NCBI RefSeq assembly: GCF_003355005.1
Contig: NZ_CP029985.1
Location: forward strand, 1,603,001 to 1,667,000
DNA from: Sphingomonas sp. FARSPH
GTDB taxonomy: Bacteria > Pseudomonadota > Alphaproteobacteria > Sphingomonadales > Sphingomonadaceae
Length of the DNA stretch: 64,000 nt
Direction: 5' to 3'
A model generated the notes under the pieces. It was not told the DNA's origin and searched no databases. It worked only from the letters and a program-made list of their open reading frames with translations. A program made the translations under genes and the position numbers. This document shows, piece by piece, positions 8,580-16,794 of the stretch. Positions within the stretch are counted from its first letter, which is position 1; the number at the start of each line of letters is the position of its first letter.

Positions 8580-9158
8580 TCAAGCTGTCCAGTGCGAGAC
8601 GATCCGTGCCGGATCGGGCCTGGGCCGTTCGTCGAGCGGCCGGCCGGGATTGCCGATGAACACGAAGCCCGCGATCCGTTCCGGCGCCGCGCCGAATGCG
8701 TCGCGCACGCGCGGCGAAAACGCCGCCCATCCGGTCAGCCAGCCGCCGACGAACCCCATCGCATGCGCCGCATGGAGCAGGTTCATCGTCGCCGCGCCCG
8801 CCGACAATTCCTGTTCCCATAGGGGGATGGGGCTGTCCGTTTTGGGCGACGAGAGAACGACGACCAAAGCCGGCGCCTGGCGCGCGAACTGGTCCAGTCC
8901 GTCCAGCTCCTTCTGCGCCGCATCGGGCCGTTCCGCGCGGCACGCCGCGATCAGTAGTCGGGCGAACGCGTCGCGCTGGTCTTCCCCGACGATGACGAAC
9001 CGCCACGGCGCGAGCTTGCCGTGGTCGGGCGTGCGCGCCGCGATCGCCAGCATCTGCGCAAGCTGCGCGTCGTCGGGCCCGGGCCCCACCATGTCGCGCG
9101 GCTTGCCCGAACGGCGGGTGGCGAGGAGCGAAAGGGGAGAGGAGGTGTCGTTGAACAT
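8580..9158 (-). CDS. Nitroreductase-family flavoprotein
   Basis: A 192-residue protein with the nitroreductase pattern: an N-terminal RRSGK block (the family's RRSx FMN-phosphate contact), RTPDHGKLAPWRFVIV around residue 40, GAATMNLLHAAHAMGFVGGWLTG around 120, and GFVFIGNP near the end. The RTPDHGKLxPWRF form resembles the YdjA subgroup of FMN-dependent nitroreductases. It likely reduces nitro or quinone compounds with NAD(P)H. The ATG at 9158 is preferred because the family fold begins only ~10 residues after it. The GntR gene lies 37 bases downstream on the same strand but has its own promoter. Confidence 0.87.
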   Translation of the reverse strand: MFNDTSSPLSLLATRRSGKPRDMVGPGPDDAQLAQMLAIAARTPDHGKLAPWRFVIVGEDQRDAFARLLIAACRAERPDAAQKELDGLDQFARQAPALVVVLSSPKTDSPIPLWEQELSAGAATMNLLHAAHAMGFVGGWLTGWAAFSPRVRDAFGAAPERIAGFVFIGNPGRPLDERPRPDPARIVSHWTA

Positions 9159-9190
9159 GGGCGCGATGTAGTCGTCGCGATCACTCCGGA

Positions 9191-9280
9191 CCACCCTCAC
9201 CCTTCCGCGCCTCCGGCGCTCCCTCCCTCTCCCACCGGGAGAGGGGAGAGGTCGCGTAGCGACCGATAGGGTGAGGGTGA
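9191..9280. repeat. Palindromic intergenic repeat (family R4)
   Basis: The left end CCACCCTCACCCTTCCG pairs with the right end CGATAGGGTGAGGGTG, and an inner pair CTCCCTCTCCCACCGGGAGAGGGGAG forms a second hairpin. It lies between the divergent nitroreductase and POT transporter genes, so it may influence their promoters. Confidence 0.75.
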
Positions 9281-9375
9281 CACGACCCTGCGCAGTTTAC
9301 AGGAGCCTTCAACCCGCTAGTTTGCCGGCACGAGAGGGCGCGGGCACGCGCCGGTCACAGGAGCATCACGACCAT

Positions 9376-10971
9376 ATGGCAAGTATCGCACCGGCAGGGG
9401 GCGGCGTTCCGGCCTCCGCCAAGACGTTCCTGGGGCATCCGCGCGGGCTGTTCATGCTCTTCTTCGCGGAGATGTGGGAGCGTTTTTCCTATTACGGGAT
9501 GCGCGCGATCCTGGTCTTCTACCTGACCAAGCACTTCCTGTTCGCCGAACAGCCCGCCTATGCGATCTACGGCGCCTATACCTCGCTCGTCTACATCACC
9601 CCGATCATCGGCGGCTATATCGCCGACCGCTATCTGGGGCCGCGCAAGGCGGTGCTCGCGGGCGGCATCTTCATCACGCTCGGCCATCTGCTGATCGCGC
9701 TCGTCGAAGGGCCGGTGGGGGTGCAGGGTAGCGCGCTCAACGGCTTCTACCTCGCCCTTGCCCTCATCATCGTCGGCACCGGCTTCCTGAAGGCGAACAT
9801 CTCCGTCCTCGTCGGCGCGCTCTACAAGCGGGACGACACGCGGCGCGACGGTGCCTTTTCGATCTTCTATATGGGCATCAACACGGGCGCCTTCGTCGGG
9901 CCTTTGCTCGTCGGCTATCTCGGCGAGCGGGTCGGCTGGGCCTGGGGCTTCGGCGCCGCGGGCATCGGCATGGCGCTCGGCCTCGTCGTCTTCGTCCTGT
10001 GCCGGCCTTCGCTCCACAACGTCGGCGAACCGCCCGTCCCCGCCGCGCTCAAGGCGCGCACACCGGTCGGCCTGTCGATCGAATGGGCGATCTATGCCGG
10101 TGCGGTCGCGATGATCGCCCTGTGCTGGTGGCTGGTGCGCAGCCAGGGCGCGGTCGGCAATCTGCTGCTCGCCGCCTCGGTGCTGACCGTCGGCTACATC
10201 CTGATGACCAGCTTCCGCCAGCTGCCCCCCGTCGAGCGGCACCGCATCTTCGCCGCGCTGTTCCTGATCGCGCTCTCGCCGCTGTTCTGGGCGCTCTTCG
10301 AACAGGCGGGTTCGTCGCTCAGCGTCTACACCGACCAGCAGGTGGACCGCACCGTGCTCGGCTTCGACATGCCCGCCTCGTGGTTCCAGTCGGTCAATTC
10401 CTTCTTCATCATCACGCTCGCGCCGCTGTTCGGCCTGCTGTGGACCGCGATGGGCAAGCGCGGGATCGAACCGTCGGCGCCGTTCAAGTTCGGCATCGGC
10501 CTGATCCTCGTCGGCGCGGGCTTCTTCGCGCTGATCCTCGGCGCGCCCGCGGCGGGGCTGACGCCCGCGATCTTCGTCATCCTGCTCTACATGCTGCATT
10601 CGATGGGCGAATTGTGCTTCTCGCCGATCGGCCTGTCGTCGATGACGCGATTGTCGGTGCCGAGCATGACGGGCCTGATGATGGGCACCTGGTTCCTCGC
10701 CACCGCGGCGGGCAATTTCATCGCCAGCCTGATCGCGCAGGCGACGGGCGGCGAGGGCGCGGGGCCGGGCCGCGTGCTGGAGGTCTATGGCCGGATCGGC
10801 TGGTTCGCGATGGGTGTCGGCGTCGTCGTGCTCGTGCTCGCGCCGTTCGTGACGAAGCTGATGCACCTCGACCAGCTCGGCGAGCGGCCGGATCATGCGT
10901 TGGCGGGCGAACCGCTCAACGCGGAGCCTGCCGCGTCGGGGATCGACACGCGCGGCGAGCAGCGGCCCTGA
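9376..10971 (+). CDS. POT/PTR-family proton-coupled oligopeptide transporter
   Basis: A 531-residue inner-membrane MFS protein with about 14 hydrophobic segments. The two PTR2 signatures are present: EMWERFSYYGMRAILVFYL (the ExxERFxYYG motif, around residue 34) and FSIFYMGINTGAFVGPL (around residue 163). It imports di- and tripeptides with protons. The ATG at 9376 is chosen over an upstream in-frame start because the signature lies at the family's normal distance from it; AGGAG is ~12 bases upstream, slightly far. A palindromic repeat follows immediately. It stands alone on its strand. Confidence 0.93.
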   Translation: MASIAPAGGGVPASAKTFLGHPRGLFMLFFAEMWERFSYYGMRAILVFYLTKHFLFAEQPAYAIYGAYTSLVYITPIIGGYIADRYLGPRKAVLAGGIFITLGHLLIALVEGPVGVQGSALNGFYLALALIIVGTGFLKANISVLVGALYKRDDTRRDGAFSIFYMGINTGAFVGPLLVGYLGERVGWAWGFGAAGIGMALGLVVFVLCRPSLHNVGEPPVPAALKARTPVGLSIEWAIYAGAVAMIALCWWLVRSQGAVGNLLLAASVLTVGYILMTSFRQLPPVERHRIFAALFLIALSPLFWALFEQAGSSLSVYTDQQVDRTVLGFDMPASWFQSVNSFFIITLAPLFGLLWTAMGKRGIEPSAPFKFGIGLILVGAGFFALILGAPAAGLTPAIFVILLYMLHSMGELCFSPIGLSSMTRLSVPSMTGLMMGTWFLATAAGNFIASLIAQATGGEGAGPGRVLEVYGRIGWFAMGVGVVVLVLAPFVTKLMHLDQLGERPDHALAGEPLNAEPAASGIDTRGEQRP

Positions 10972-10980
10972 AACAACACC

Positions 10981-11064
10981 CGTCACCCCGGCCGAAGAGC
11001 CGGGGTCCCGCTTCTGCTGGGGCGTTCGAAAGAAGCGGGACCCCGGGTCAAGCCCGGGGTGACG
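10981..11064. repeat. Palindromic intergenic repeat (family R2, copy 1)
   Basis: The outer arms are CGTCACCCCGG / CCGGGGTGACG, and the inner arms GGGGTCCCGCTTCT / AAGAAGCGGGACCCC. It occupies the gap between the convergent POT and aldo/keto reductase genes. Related copies are at 17985-18070, 23497-23580 and 32135-32161. Confidence 0.85.
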
Positions 11065-11071
11065 CACCATC

Positions 11072-12064
11072 CTACAACCGCACCATCGCCATCGCGCGTT
11101 CGCCATAGCGCGGCCCCGCCGTGCCACCCCGCGGCGCCGCGGCGTCCAAACGCTGCAAATCCTCCGCAGACAGCGACACCGCGGCCGCCTTCATGCTGTC
11201 CTCCAGCGTGGCGCGCCGCTTCGATCCCGGGATCGGCACGATATCGTCGCCCTGCGCCAACAGCCACGCCAGCGCCACCTGAGCGCCGCTGACGCCGTGA
11301 TCGGCAGCAATCGCCTTCACCACCTCGACCATCCGCATGTTCGTCGCGAAATTCTCTTCCGAATAGCGTGGGTCGTTCCGCCGATAATCGCCCTCGGGCA
11401 AATCGTCGCGGCTGGTGATCTGCCCGGTAAGGAACCCGCGACCAAGCGGACTATACGGCACGAACCCGATGCCGAGCTCGCGCGCCAGCGGCAGGATCTC
11501 GTCCTCGACCGTCCGCTCCCACAGCGAATATTCCGACTGCAGCGCTGCGATCGGATGCACCGCCGCCGCCCGGCGCAGCGTCTCGGGGCCGGCCTCCGAC
11601 AGCCCCAGATGGCGCACCTTGCCCTCGCGGACCAGGTCCGCCATCGCGCCCACCGTCTCCTCGATCGGCACATTGGGGTCGACGCGATGTTGATAGAACA
11701 GACCGATCGTCTCGATCCCCAGCCGCTTCAGCGACCCCTCGCACGCGCGCCGGACGTTGGCCGGCGAGGAATCGACGCCCTCCATCCCGTTCGCGCCGAT
11801 CCGGAAGCCGAACTTGGTCGCGATCACCAGCCCATCGCGCTTGCCCCGGATAGCCTGCCCCAGCAGTTCCTCGTTGCGATAGGGGCCGTAGACCTCCGCC
11901 GTGTCGAACAATGTCACGCCCAGATCGATGGCGCGGTGGATCGTCGCGATGCTCTCGGCATCGTCGGCCTGGCCGTACATCCTCGCGCCGATGCCGGCCA
12001 TCGGCATGCAGCCGAGGCCTAGCGCCGACACCTTCAGCCCGTCACCCAGCGTCCTGTATTGCAT
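11072..12064 (-). CDS. Aldo/keto reductase
   Basis: A 330-residue TIM-barrel oxidoreductase. The catalytic tetrad is visible: Asp and Tyr in LFDTAEVYGPYRNEE (residues ~50-60), Lys in GLVIATKFG (~83), His in LFYQHRVDPNVP (~125). The C-terminal block PIPGSKRRATLEDS binds NADPH. The protein resembles the AKR13-type group. It reduces an aldehyde or ketone; the substrate is unknown. The ATG at 12064 has AAGGAG upstream and lies 23 bases inside the end of the symporter gene, so the two are co-transcribed and probably translationally coupled. Confidence 0.92.
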   Translation of the reverse strand: MQYRTLGDGLKVSALGLGCMPMAGIGARMYGQADDAESIATIHRAIDLGVTLFDTAEVYGPYRNEELLGQAIRGKRDGLVIATKFGFRIGANGMEGVDSSPANVRRACEGSLKRLGIETIGLFYQHRVDPNVPIEETVGAMADLVREGKVRHLGLSEAGPETLRRAAAVHPIAALQSEYSLWERTVEDEILPLARELGIGFVPYSPLGRGFLTGQITSRDDLPEGDYRRNDPRYSEENFATNMRMVEVVKAIAADHGVSGAQVALAWLLAQGDDIVPIPGSKRRATLEDSMKAAAVSLSAEDLQRLDAAAPRGGTAGPRYGERAMAMVRL

Positions 12065-13292
12065 GATGATCTCCTTCACGCCCCGCAACGCAGGCGGTGA
12101 CGGCGATATCCATCGTGACGTTGCCGACGGTGCGGAACAGGTCGGGCACTGTCTCCACCGCGACGAGCAGCCCCAGCGCCTCGATCGGCACGCCCATTGC
12201 GAAGGCGACGGGCGCGACGCTGGCAAAGAAGCTGATCGTGCCGGGCAGCGACACCGACCCCATCGTCGTGATCGCCGCGGTGGCGATGCCCGCCGCCATC
12301 TGCCCCGGCCCGATCGGCACGCCCAGCCAGCGCGCGACATAGAGCGCGACCGCCAGGTTCATCGCCGGGCTCGTCGCGCGAAAGATCGCGACTGCGATCG
12401 GCAGCACGATCCCCGCGGTCGCCGCCTGCACGCCGATCTCGCCGCTGCCCTTCAGCATCGCGGGCAGCGAGGCGAGCGAGGATTGCGTGCTCACCGCCAC
12501 CGCCTGCGCCGGCGCGGCCGCGCGCGCGAACCGCCCGATGGGCACGCGTCCACCGAGCCGCGCGAGCGGATAGCCCGCGAGCAGCACGAGGAACCCGATC
12601 GCGGAGACGCAGACGATGTAATGGACCAGCGCGCCGAACGCCGCCGCGCCGGTGCGTGCGCCGACGCCATAAGCGAGCGCGAACACGCCGATCGGCGCGA
12701 GCCGCAATACCCAGCCGATGATGACCAGCATCGCGTCGGTGATCGCGCGGAACACCGCGACGAGCAGCGCGCGCGGTTCGGGTTCCAGCCGCGTGATCGC
12801 AAAGGCGAAGGCGAGCGCGAAGATGGTGAGCGGCAGGAACGCGTCCGCTGCGGCCGCGGCGACGACGTTGGTCGGCACGATCGTGTCGAAGAAATCCGCG
12901 AGCCCCGGCACCTTCCCCGGCGCCGGCGTGCCGCTCAGCGCCGCCCGCAACGCCGCGGCCCAGGCGTCGGGCAACGGCCAGGCGTCGAGGATCAGCGGCT
13001 CGACCAGCGCCGCCATCAGCGTCGTCGACCACAGGACGACGACGAACAGCGCGACGCTGCGCCCCGCGATCCGCCCCGCGCGCGCGGCCTCGGCGGTCGC
13101 GGCGATGCCGGTGACGAGCAGGCCGACGATCAGTGGCACGATCACCATCTGCAACGCGTGCAGCCACGCCGACCCGATCGGCTGGGTGATGCGCGTCGCA
13201 GCGAGCGCGGCGTCCTTGTCGATCGCCACCGCACCGATGCCGATCAGGATGCCCGCCAGCAACGCGAGGAGGATACGGGTGGCTTGCGACAT
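12042..13292 (-). CDS. Dicarboxylate/amino acid:cation symporter (DAACS family)
   Basis: A 416-residue inner-membrane protein with about eight hydrophobic segments and two re-entrant hairpins. The serine-rich hairpin STQSSLASLP and the second hairpin MGSVSLPGTISFFASVAPV are the family landmarks; the PIGVFAL block is also typical. Members move glutamate, aspartate or C4-dicarboxylates with Na+ or H+. The ATG at 13292 gives the usual short N-terminus. It is the upstream gene of a two-gene operon with the aldo/keto reductase, and is divergent from glmM with 56 bases between starts. Confidence 0.9.
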   Translation of the reverse strand: MSQATRILLALLAGILIGIGAVAIDKDAALAATRITQPIGSAWLHALQMVIVPLIVGLLVTGIAATAEAARAGRIAGRSVALFVVVLWSTTLMAALVEPLILDAWPLPDAWAAALRAALSGTPAPGKVPGLADFFDTIVPTNVVAAAAADAFLPLTIFALAFAFAITRLEPEPRALLVAVFRAITDAMLVIIGWVLRLAPIGVFALAYGVGARTGAAAFGALVHYIVCVSAIGFLVLLAGYPLARLGGRVPIGRFARAAAPAQAVAVSTQSSLASLPAMLKGSGEIGVQAATAGIVLPIAVAIFRATSPAMNLAVALYVARWLGVPIGPGQMAAGIATAAITTMGSVSLPGTISFFASVAPVAFAMGVPIEALGLLVAVETVPDLFRTVGNVTMDIAVTACVAGREGDHHAIQDAG

Positions 13293-13348
13293 CGTGTTCC
13301 TTGGCGCAACGAGGCGTGGAGACGGCATAGCGAACGGGATCGCGTTTC

Positions 13349-14692
13349 ATGGCAAGGAAATATTTCGGCACCGACGGCATCCGCGGCGCGACCAATGCGG
13401 GCGCGATGACCGCAGCCATGGCGATGAAGGTCGGCATGGCGGCGGGCGCCTATTTCCAGCGCGGCGACCACAAGCATCGCGTGCTGATCGGCAAGGACAC
13501 GCGCCTCTCGGGCTATATGCTCGAATCCGCGCTCGTCGCGGGCTTCACCAGCGTCGGCATGGACGTCGTCATGGTCGGCCCGCTGCCGACGCCCGCGGTC
13601 GCGCTGCTGACGCAATCGATGCGCGCCGACATCGGCGTGATGATCTCCGCCAGCCACAATCCCTTCGCCGACAACGGCATCAAATTGTTCGGCCCCGACG
13701 GCTACAAACTGTCCGACGAGGCGGAACTGACCATCGAGGGGCTGATCGACGGCGGCGACGTGCCGCTCGCGCCCTCGGCGCAGATCGGCCGCGCGCGCCG
13801 TATCGACGACGCGCAGGGCCGCTACATCCACTTCGCCAAATCCACCTTCCCGCGCGACCTGCGTCTCGATGGCCTGCGCATCGTCATCGATTGCGCCAAC
13901 GGCGCCGCGTACAAGGTCGCGCCGACGACGCTGTGGGAACTGGGCGCGGACATCGTCGCGATCGGCGTCACGCCCAATGGCACGAACATCAATGACGGCG
14001 TCGGCTCGACCGCGCCGCAGACGCTGTCGGAAACCGTCGTCGCGAGCGGTGCGGACATCGGCATCGCGCTCGATGGCGACGCCGACCGGCTGATCGTCGT
14101 CGACGAAAAGGGCCGCGTCGTCGACGGCGACCAGCTGATGGCGACGATCGCCGCTGGCTGGGCGCGCGCCGGGCGGCTCGCGGGCGGCGGCCTCGTCGCC
14201 ACCGTCATGTCGAACCTCGGCCTCGAACGGCATCTGAAGGCGCAGGGGCTCGGCCTCGTCCGCACCGCGGTCGGCGATCGCTACGTGCTCGAGAAGATGC
14301 GCACCAGCGGCTACAATGTCGGCGGCGAACAATCGGGGCACATCATCCTGTCGGACTATGCGACGACCGGCGACGGCCTCGTCGCGGCGCTGCAGATTCT
14401 CGCCGAGATCAAGCGCGCCGGCGCGCCGGCCAGCGAGGTGCTGCACCGCTTCGAACCCCTGCCGCAATTGCTCAAGAACGTCCGCTTCGCCGGCGGCAAG
14501 CCGCTCGAGCACGACGACGTCAAGGCCGTGATCGCCGCCGCGGAAGCCGATCTGTCGGGCACCGGCCGCCTCGTCATCCGCCCGTCGGGTACCGAGCCCG
14601 TGATCCGCGTGATGGCGGAGGGCGACGACGCGCGCCAGGTCGAAACGCTCGTCGACCGCATCTGCGACGCGGTGCGCAAGGTCGCCGCCTGA
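13349..14692 (+). CDS. glmM: Phosphoglucosamine mutase
   Basis: A 447-residue alpha-D-phosphohexomutase. The N-terminus begins KYFGTDGIRG; the phosphoserine loop is MISASHNPFADNG (Ser near residue 101); the metal loop is DGDADR; the sugar-binding loop GGEQSGH and the C-terminal phosphate-binding RPSGTEPVIRVM are present. It converts glucosamine-6-phosphate to glucosamine-1-phosphate for peptidoglycan and LPS. The stop overlaps the start of the DUF1272 gene by one base (TGATG). Confidence 0.97.
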   Translation: MARKYFGTDGIRGATNAGAMTAAMAMKVGMAAGAYFQRGDHKHRVLIGKDTRLSGYMLESALVAGFTSVGMDVVMVGPLPTPAVALLTQSMRADIGVMISASHNPFADNGIKLFGPDGYKLSDEAELTIEGLIDGGDVPLAPSAQIGRARRIDDAQGRYIHFAKSTFPRDLRLDGLRIVIDCANGAAYKVAPTTLWELGADIVAIGVTPNGTNINDGVGSTAPQTLSETVVASGADIGIALDGDADRLIVVDEKGRVVDGDQLMATIAAGWARAGRLAGGGLVATVMSNLGLERHLKAQGLGLVRTAVGDRYVLEKMRTSGYNVGGEQSGHIILSDYATTGDGLVAALQILAEIKRAGAPASEVLHRFEPLPQLLKNVRFAGGKPLEHDDVKAVIAAAEADLSGTGRLVIRPSGTEPVIRVMAEGDDARQVETLVDRICDAVRKVAA

Positions 14693-14916
14693 TGCTGGAG
14701 ATGCGCCCCGATTGCGAGCGCTGCGGCGCGGACCTTCCCGCCGCCGCGCCCGGTGCGTTCATCTGTTCGATGGAATGCACCTTCTGCACCGAATGCGCGG
14801 ACGCGATGGACGAACTCTGCCCCAATTGCGGCGGCGAACTGCTCGACCGCCCGACACGCACGGGCAGGACGCTGAAGGCGAATCCGGCGACGACGGAGCG
14901 GCGGTTCCGCGCTTAG
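14692..14916 (+). CDS. DUF1272 zinc-ribbon-like small protein
   Basis: A 74-residue Cys-rich protein. Three or four CxxC-type knuckles are visible (CERC, CSMEC, CTEC, CPNC) plus the conserved EMRPDCERCG opening and ELCPNCGGEL. This is the DUF1272 family, whose function is not established. The start is fixed by the one-base overlap with the glmM stop, which also indicates translational coupling to glmM. Confidence 0.88.
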   Translation: MLEMRPDCERCGADLPAAAPGAFICSMECTFCTECADAMDELCPNCGGELLDRPTRTGRTLKANPATTERRFRA

Positions 14917-14936
14917 GGCCCGGCCGTGCCCCTTTC

Positions 14937-15032
14937 CGTCATTCCCGCGAAGGCGGGAATCCAGACACGCTACGGTCACGCCTCTATCAAGACCCTCGGC
15001 GTCTCTGGATCCCCGCCTCCGCGGGGATGACG
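14937..15032. repeat. Palindromic intergenic repeat (family R1, copy 2)
   Basis: The end pair CGTCATTCCCGCGAAGGCG / CGCCTCCGCGGGGATGACG and the inner GGGAATCCAG / CTGGATCCCC arms match the copy at 8085-8178; the centre differs. It precedes module A and the thiD gene. Confidence 0.8.
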
Positions 15033-15053
15033 AACGTGCATTGCAACCAAAAC

Positions 15054-15192
15054 GCTGTCCTACAAACCGCCGCCTGTGCCATAACCCGGCCGATGGCGCA
15101 CCGACCCGGCCACCCCCTTCGCATCATCGGCCTCACGCCCCCGCCCGGGGAGAGTTTCCAAGCGCGACGTACATTCCACTTCGTCCACTTCC
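15054..15192 (+). other. Intergenic module A upstream of thiD
   Basis: It begins GCTGTCCTACA (15054-15064) and ends GACGTACATTCCACTTCG then TCCACTTCC (15167-15192), 11 bases before the thiD start. The same two ends, 119-130 bases apart with an unrelated centre, occur at 23014-23154 and, on the minus strand, at 28545-28419. The module contains no ORF of note. No TPP riboswitch features were recognised here. Confidence 0.5.
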
Positions 15193-15202
15193 GGCACCAT
15201 TC

Positions 15203-15970
15203 ATGATCCCCCGCGTCCTCATCATCGCCGGGTCCGATTCGGGCGGCGGCGCGGGTATCCAGGCGGATATCAAGACCGTCACGATGCTTGGCGGCCATCC
15301 GACCACCGCGATCACCGCGATCACCGCGCAGAATACGCTGGGCGTCCAGGCCGTCCATCCCATCCCCCCCGAAACGGTCGTCGCGCAGATGGAAAGCGTG
15401 CTCGCCGACATCGGCGCCGATGCGGTGAAGATCGGCATGATCGGCAGCGTGGGAACCGTCCATGCCGTGGCCGATGTGCTCGAACACGCCGACATCCCCA
15501 TCGTCTTCGATCCCGTCATGATCGCGACCTCCGGCTCCGTCCTCGCCGATGCCGAGACGATCGCCGCCTTCACCCGGCTGATGCGCATGGCCGCCGTCGT
15601 CACGCCCAACCTGCCCGAGCTTGCCGCGCTCGGCGGCGCCACCGCGGTGCGCGCGCTCGGCCCCGCGCTGCTCGTCAAGGGCGGTCACGGTGCGGGCGAT
15701 ATCGTCGAGGATCGGCTGATCGAGGCCGACGGCGCCGAGACGCTCTGGACGCACCCGCGCATCGACACCCGCCACACGCACGGCACCGGTTGCACGCTGG
15801 CGAGCGGGATCGCTACCGGCCTTGCCGCGGGCCTGTCGCTCGCCGACGCCACGGGGCGGGCCATCGCCTATGTCCAGGCGGCGCTTGCCGCCGCGCCCGG
15901 CCTTGGCGCAGGGCACGGGCCGATGGGACATGCCTTGAACACGATACCGTTCGACCGATGCCGGGACTGA
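15203..15970 (+). CDS. thiD: Hydroxymethylpyrimidine/phosphomethylpyrimidine kinase
   Basis: A 255-residue ribokinase-fold enzyme. It begins IPRVLIIAGSDSGGGAGIQADIKT, the ThiD hallmark, and has the catalytic GTGCTLASGIATGLA block near the C-terminus. It phosphorylates HMP and HMP-phosphate in thiamine synthesis, in the cytoplasm. ATG 15203 gives the canonical N-terminus. Its end overlaps the rnhB start by 13 bases. No other thiamine gene is nearby. Confidence 0.95.
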   Translation: MIPRVLIIAGSDSGGGAGIQADIKTVTMLGGHPTTAITAITAQNTLGVQAVHPIPPETVVAQMESVLADIGADAVKIGMIGSVGTVHAVADVLEHADIPIVFDPVMIATSGSVLADAETIAAFTRLMRMAAVVTPNLPELAALGGATAVRALGPALLVKGGHGAGDIVEDRLIEADGAETLWTHPRIDTRHTHGTGCTLASGIATGLAAGLSLADATGRAIAYVQAALAAAPGLGAGHGPMGHALNTIPFDRCRD

Positions 15971-16575
15971 AGCACGAGAAGACCTGCCTGCCGCCCGTCG
16001 CGGGGGTGGACGAGGCGGGGCGCGGCCCGCTCGCCGGGCCGGTGGTGGCCGCTGCGGTGATCCTGCCCGCACGCGGCGTGCCGCGCGGGCTGGACGATTC
16101 GAAGAAGTTGTCGCCGTCCGAGCGCGAGCGATTGTGCGGCCTGATCCGCGCGCGCGCGATCGTCGGCGTCGGCATCGTCGAGGCGGACGAGATCGACCGG
16201 CTCAACATCTATTGGGCGACGATGAAGGCGATGACGCTCGCGGTCGAGGCTTTGGGCTGCGAGCCCGGCCACGTCCTCGTCGACGGCAATCGCCTGCCGC
16301 GCTGGCGCTATGCCGCGACGCCGCTCGTCGGCGGCGACGCGCTCAGCGCCTCGATCGCCGCCGCGTCGATCGTCGCGAAGACGGTGCGCGATGCGATCAT
16401 GGTCGATCATGCCGCCGCCCACCCGCATTATCACTGGGCGAGCAACAAGGGCTACGGCTGTCCCAAGCACCTCGCCGCGCTGCGCGAACACGGGCCCTCG
16501 CCGATTCACCGCTACAGCTTCGCCCCCGTCGCCCGCGCCGCCGATCTGCTCGCGCCGGCGATAAACGCGGCCTGA
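15958..16575 (+). CDS. rnhB: Ribonuclease HII
   Basis: A 205-residue RNase HII. The first catalytic acids are in VAGVDEAGRGPLAGPVVAA; DDSKKLS, the VDGN motif and the SIAAASIVAKTVRD block follow, all in family order. It cuts RNA in RNA-DNA hybrids at single embedded ribonucleotides. The ATG at 15958 overlaps thiD. Downstream of it is ccrM, an adjacency seen in several alphaproteobacteria. Confidence 0.96.
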   Translation: MPGLKHEKTCLPPVAGVDEAGRGPLAGPVVAAAVILPARGVPRGLDDSKKLSPSERERLCGLIRARAIVGVGIVEADEIDRLNIYWATMKAMTLAVEALGCEPGHVLVDGNRLPRWRYAATPLVGGDALSASIAAASIVAKTVRDAIMVDHAAAHPHYHWASNKGYGCPKHLAALREHGPSPIHRYSFAPVARAADLLAPAINAA

Positions 16576-16751
16576 TCGGGCAAAAGTTGCGCCGCGCAAC
16601 ACGGCCGCGTGCGCCTGAGTCTTTCGCGCCACACCCCCATCGCTGGGGCATGGATGCGATCGCACGGCGCAAAATCTGGGGCGCAAGAGGGTTTTTGGGG
16701 GCGGATTAACGAAATGGTGACGAAGATCGTTAACCAATCAACGCTTGACGA

Positions 16752-16765
16752 GAGTCCGCGGATTC
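16752..16765 (+). promoter_or_regulatory. Two GANTC sites in the ccrM leader
   Basis: GAGTC (16752-16756) and GATTC (16761-16765) lie 30-43 bases before the ccrM start. A third GAGTC is at 16617-16621. GANTC is the recognition site of CcrM itself. In Caulobacter the ccrM promoter region also carries GANTC sites whose methylation affects expression. TTAA half-sites occur just upstream (16707, 16732) but no full TTAA-N7-TTAA CtrA box. A TTGACG hexamer at 16745-16750 lacks a good -10 at 17 bases. Confidence 0.6.
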
Positions 16766-16794
16766 GCGCTTCTGGCCACATAAAGGGGGCGTAG

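Noticed and set aside
15033..15202. A possible TPP riboswitch ahead of thiD.
   Set aside because: The conserved CUGAGA and ACCUGA-type elements of the TPP aptamer were not found; the region instead matches the two-ended module shared with unrelated genes.
16690..16745. A CtrA binding site (TTAA-N7-TTAA) upstream of ccrM.
   Set aside because: Only separated TTAA half-sites at unsuitable spacing were found.
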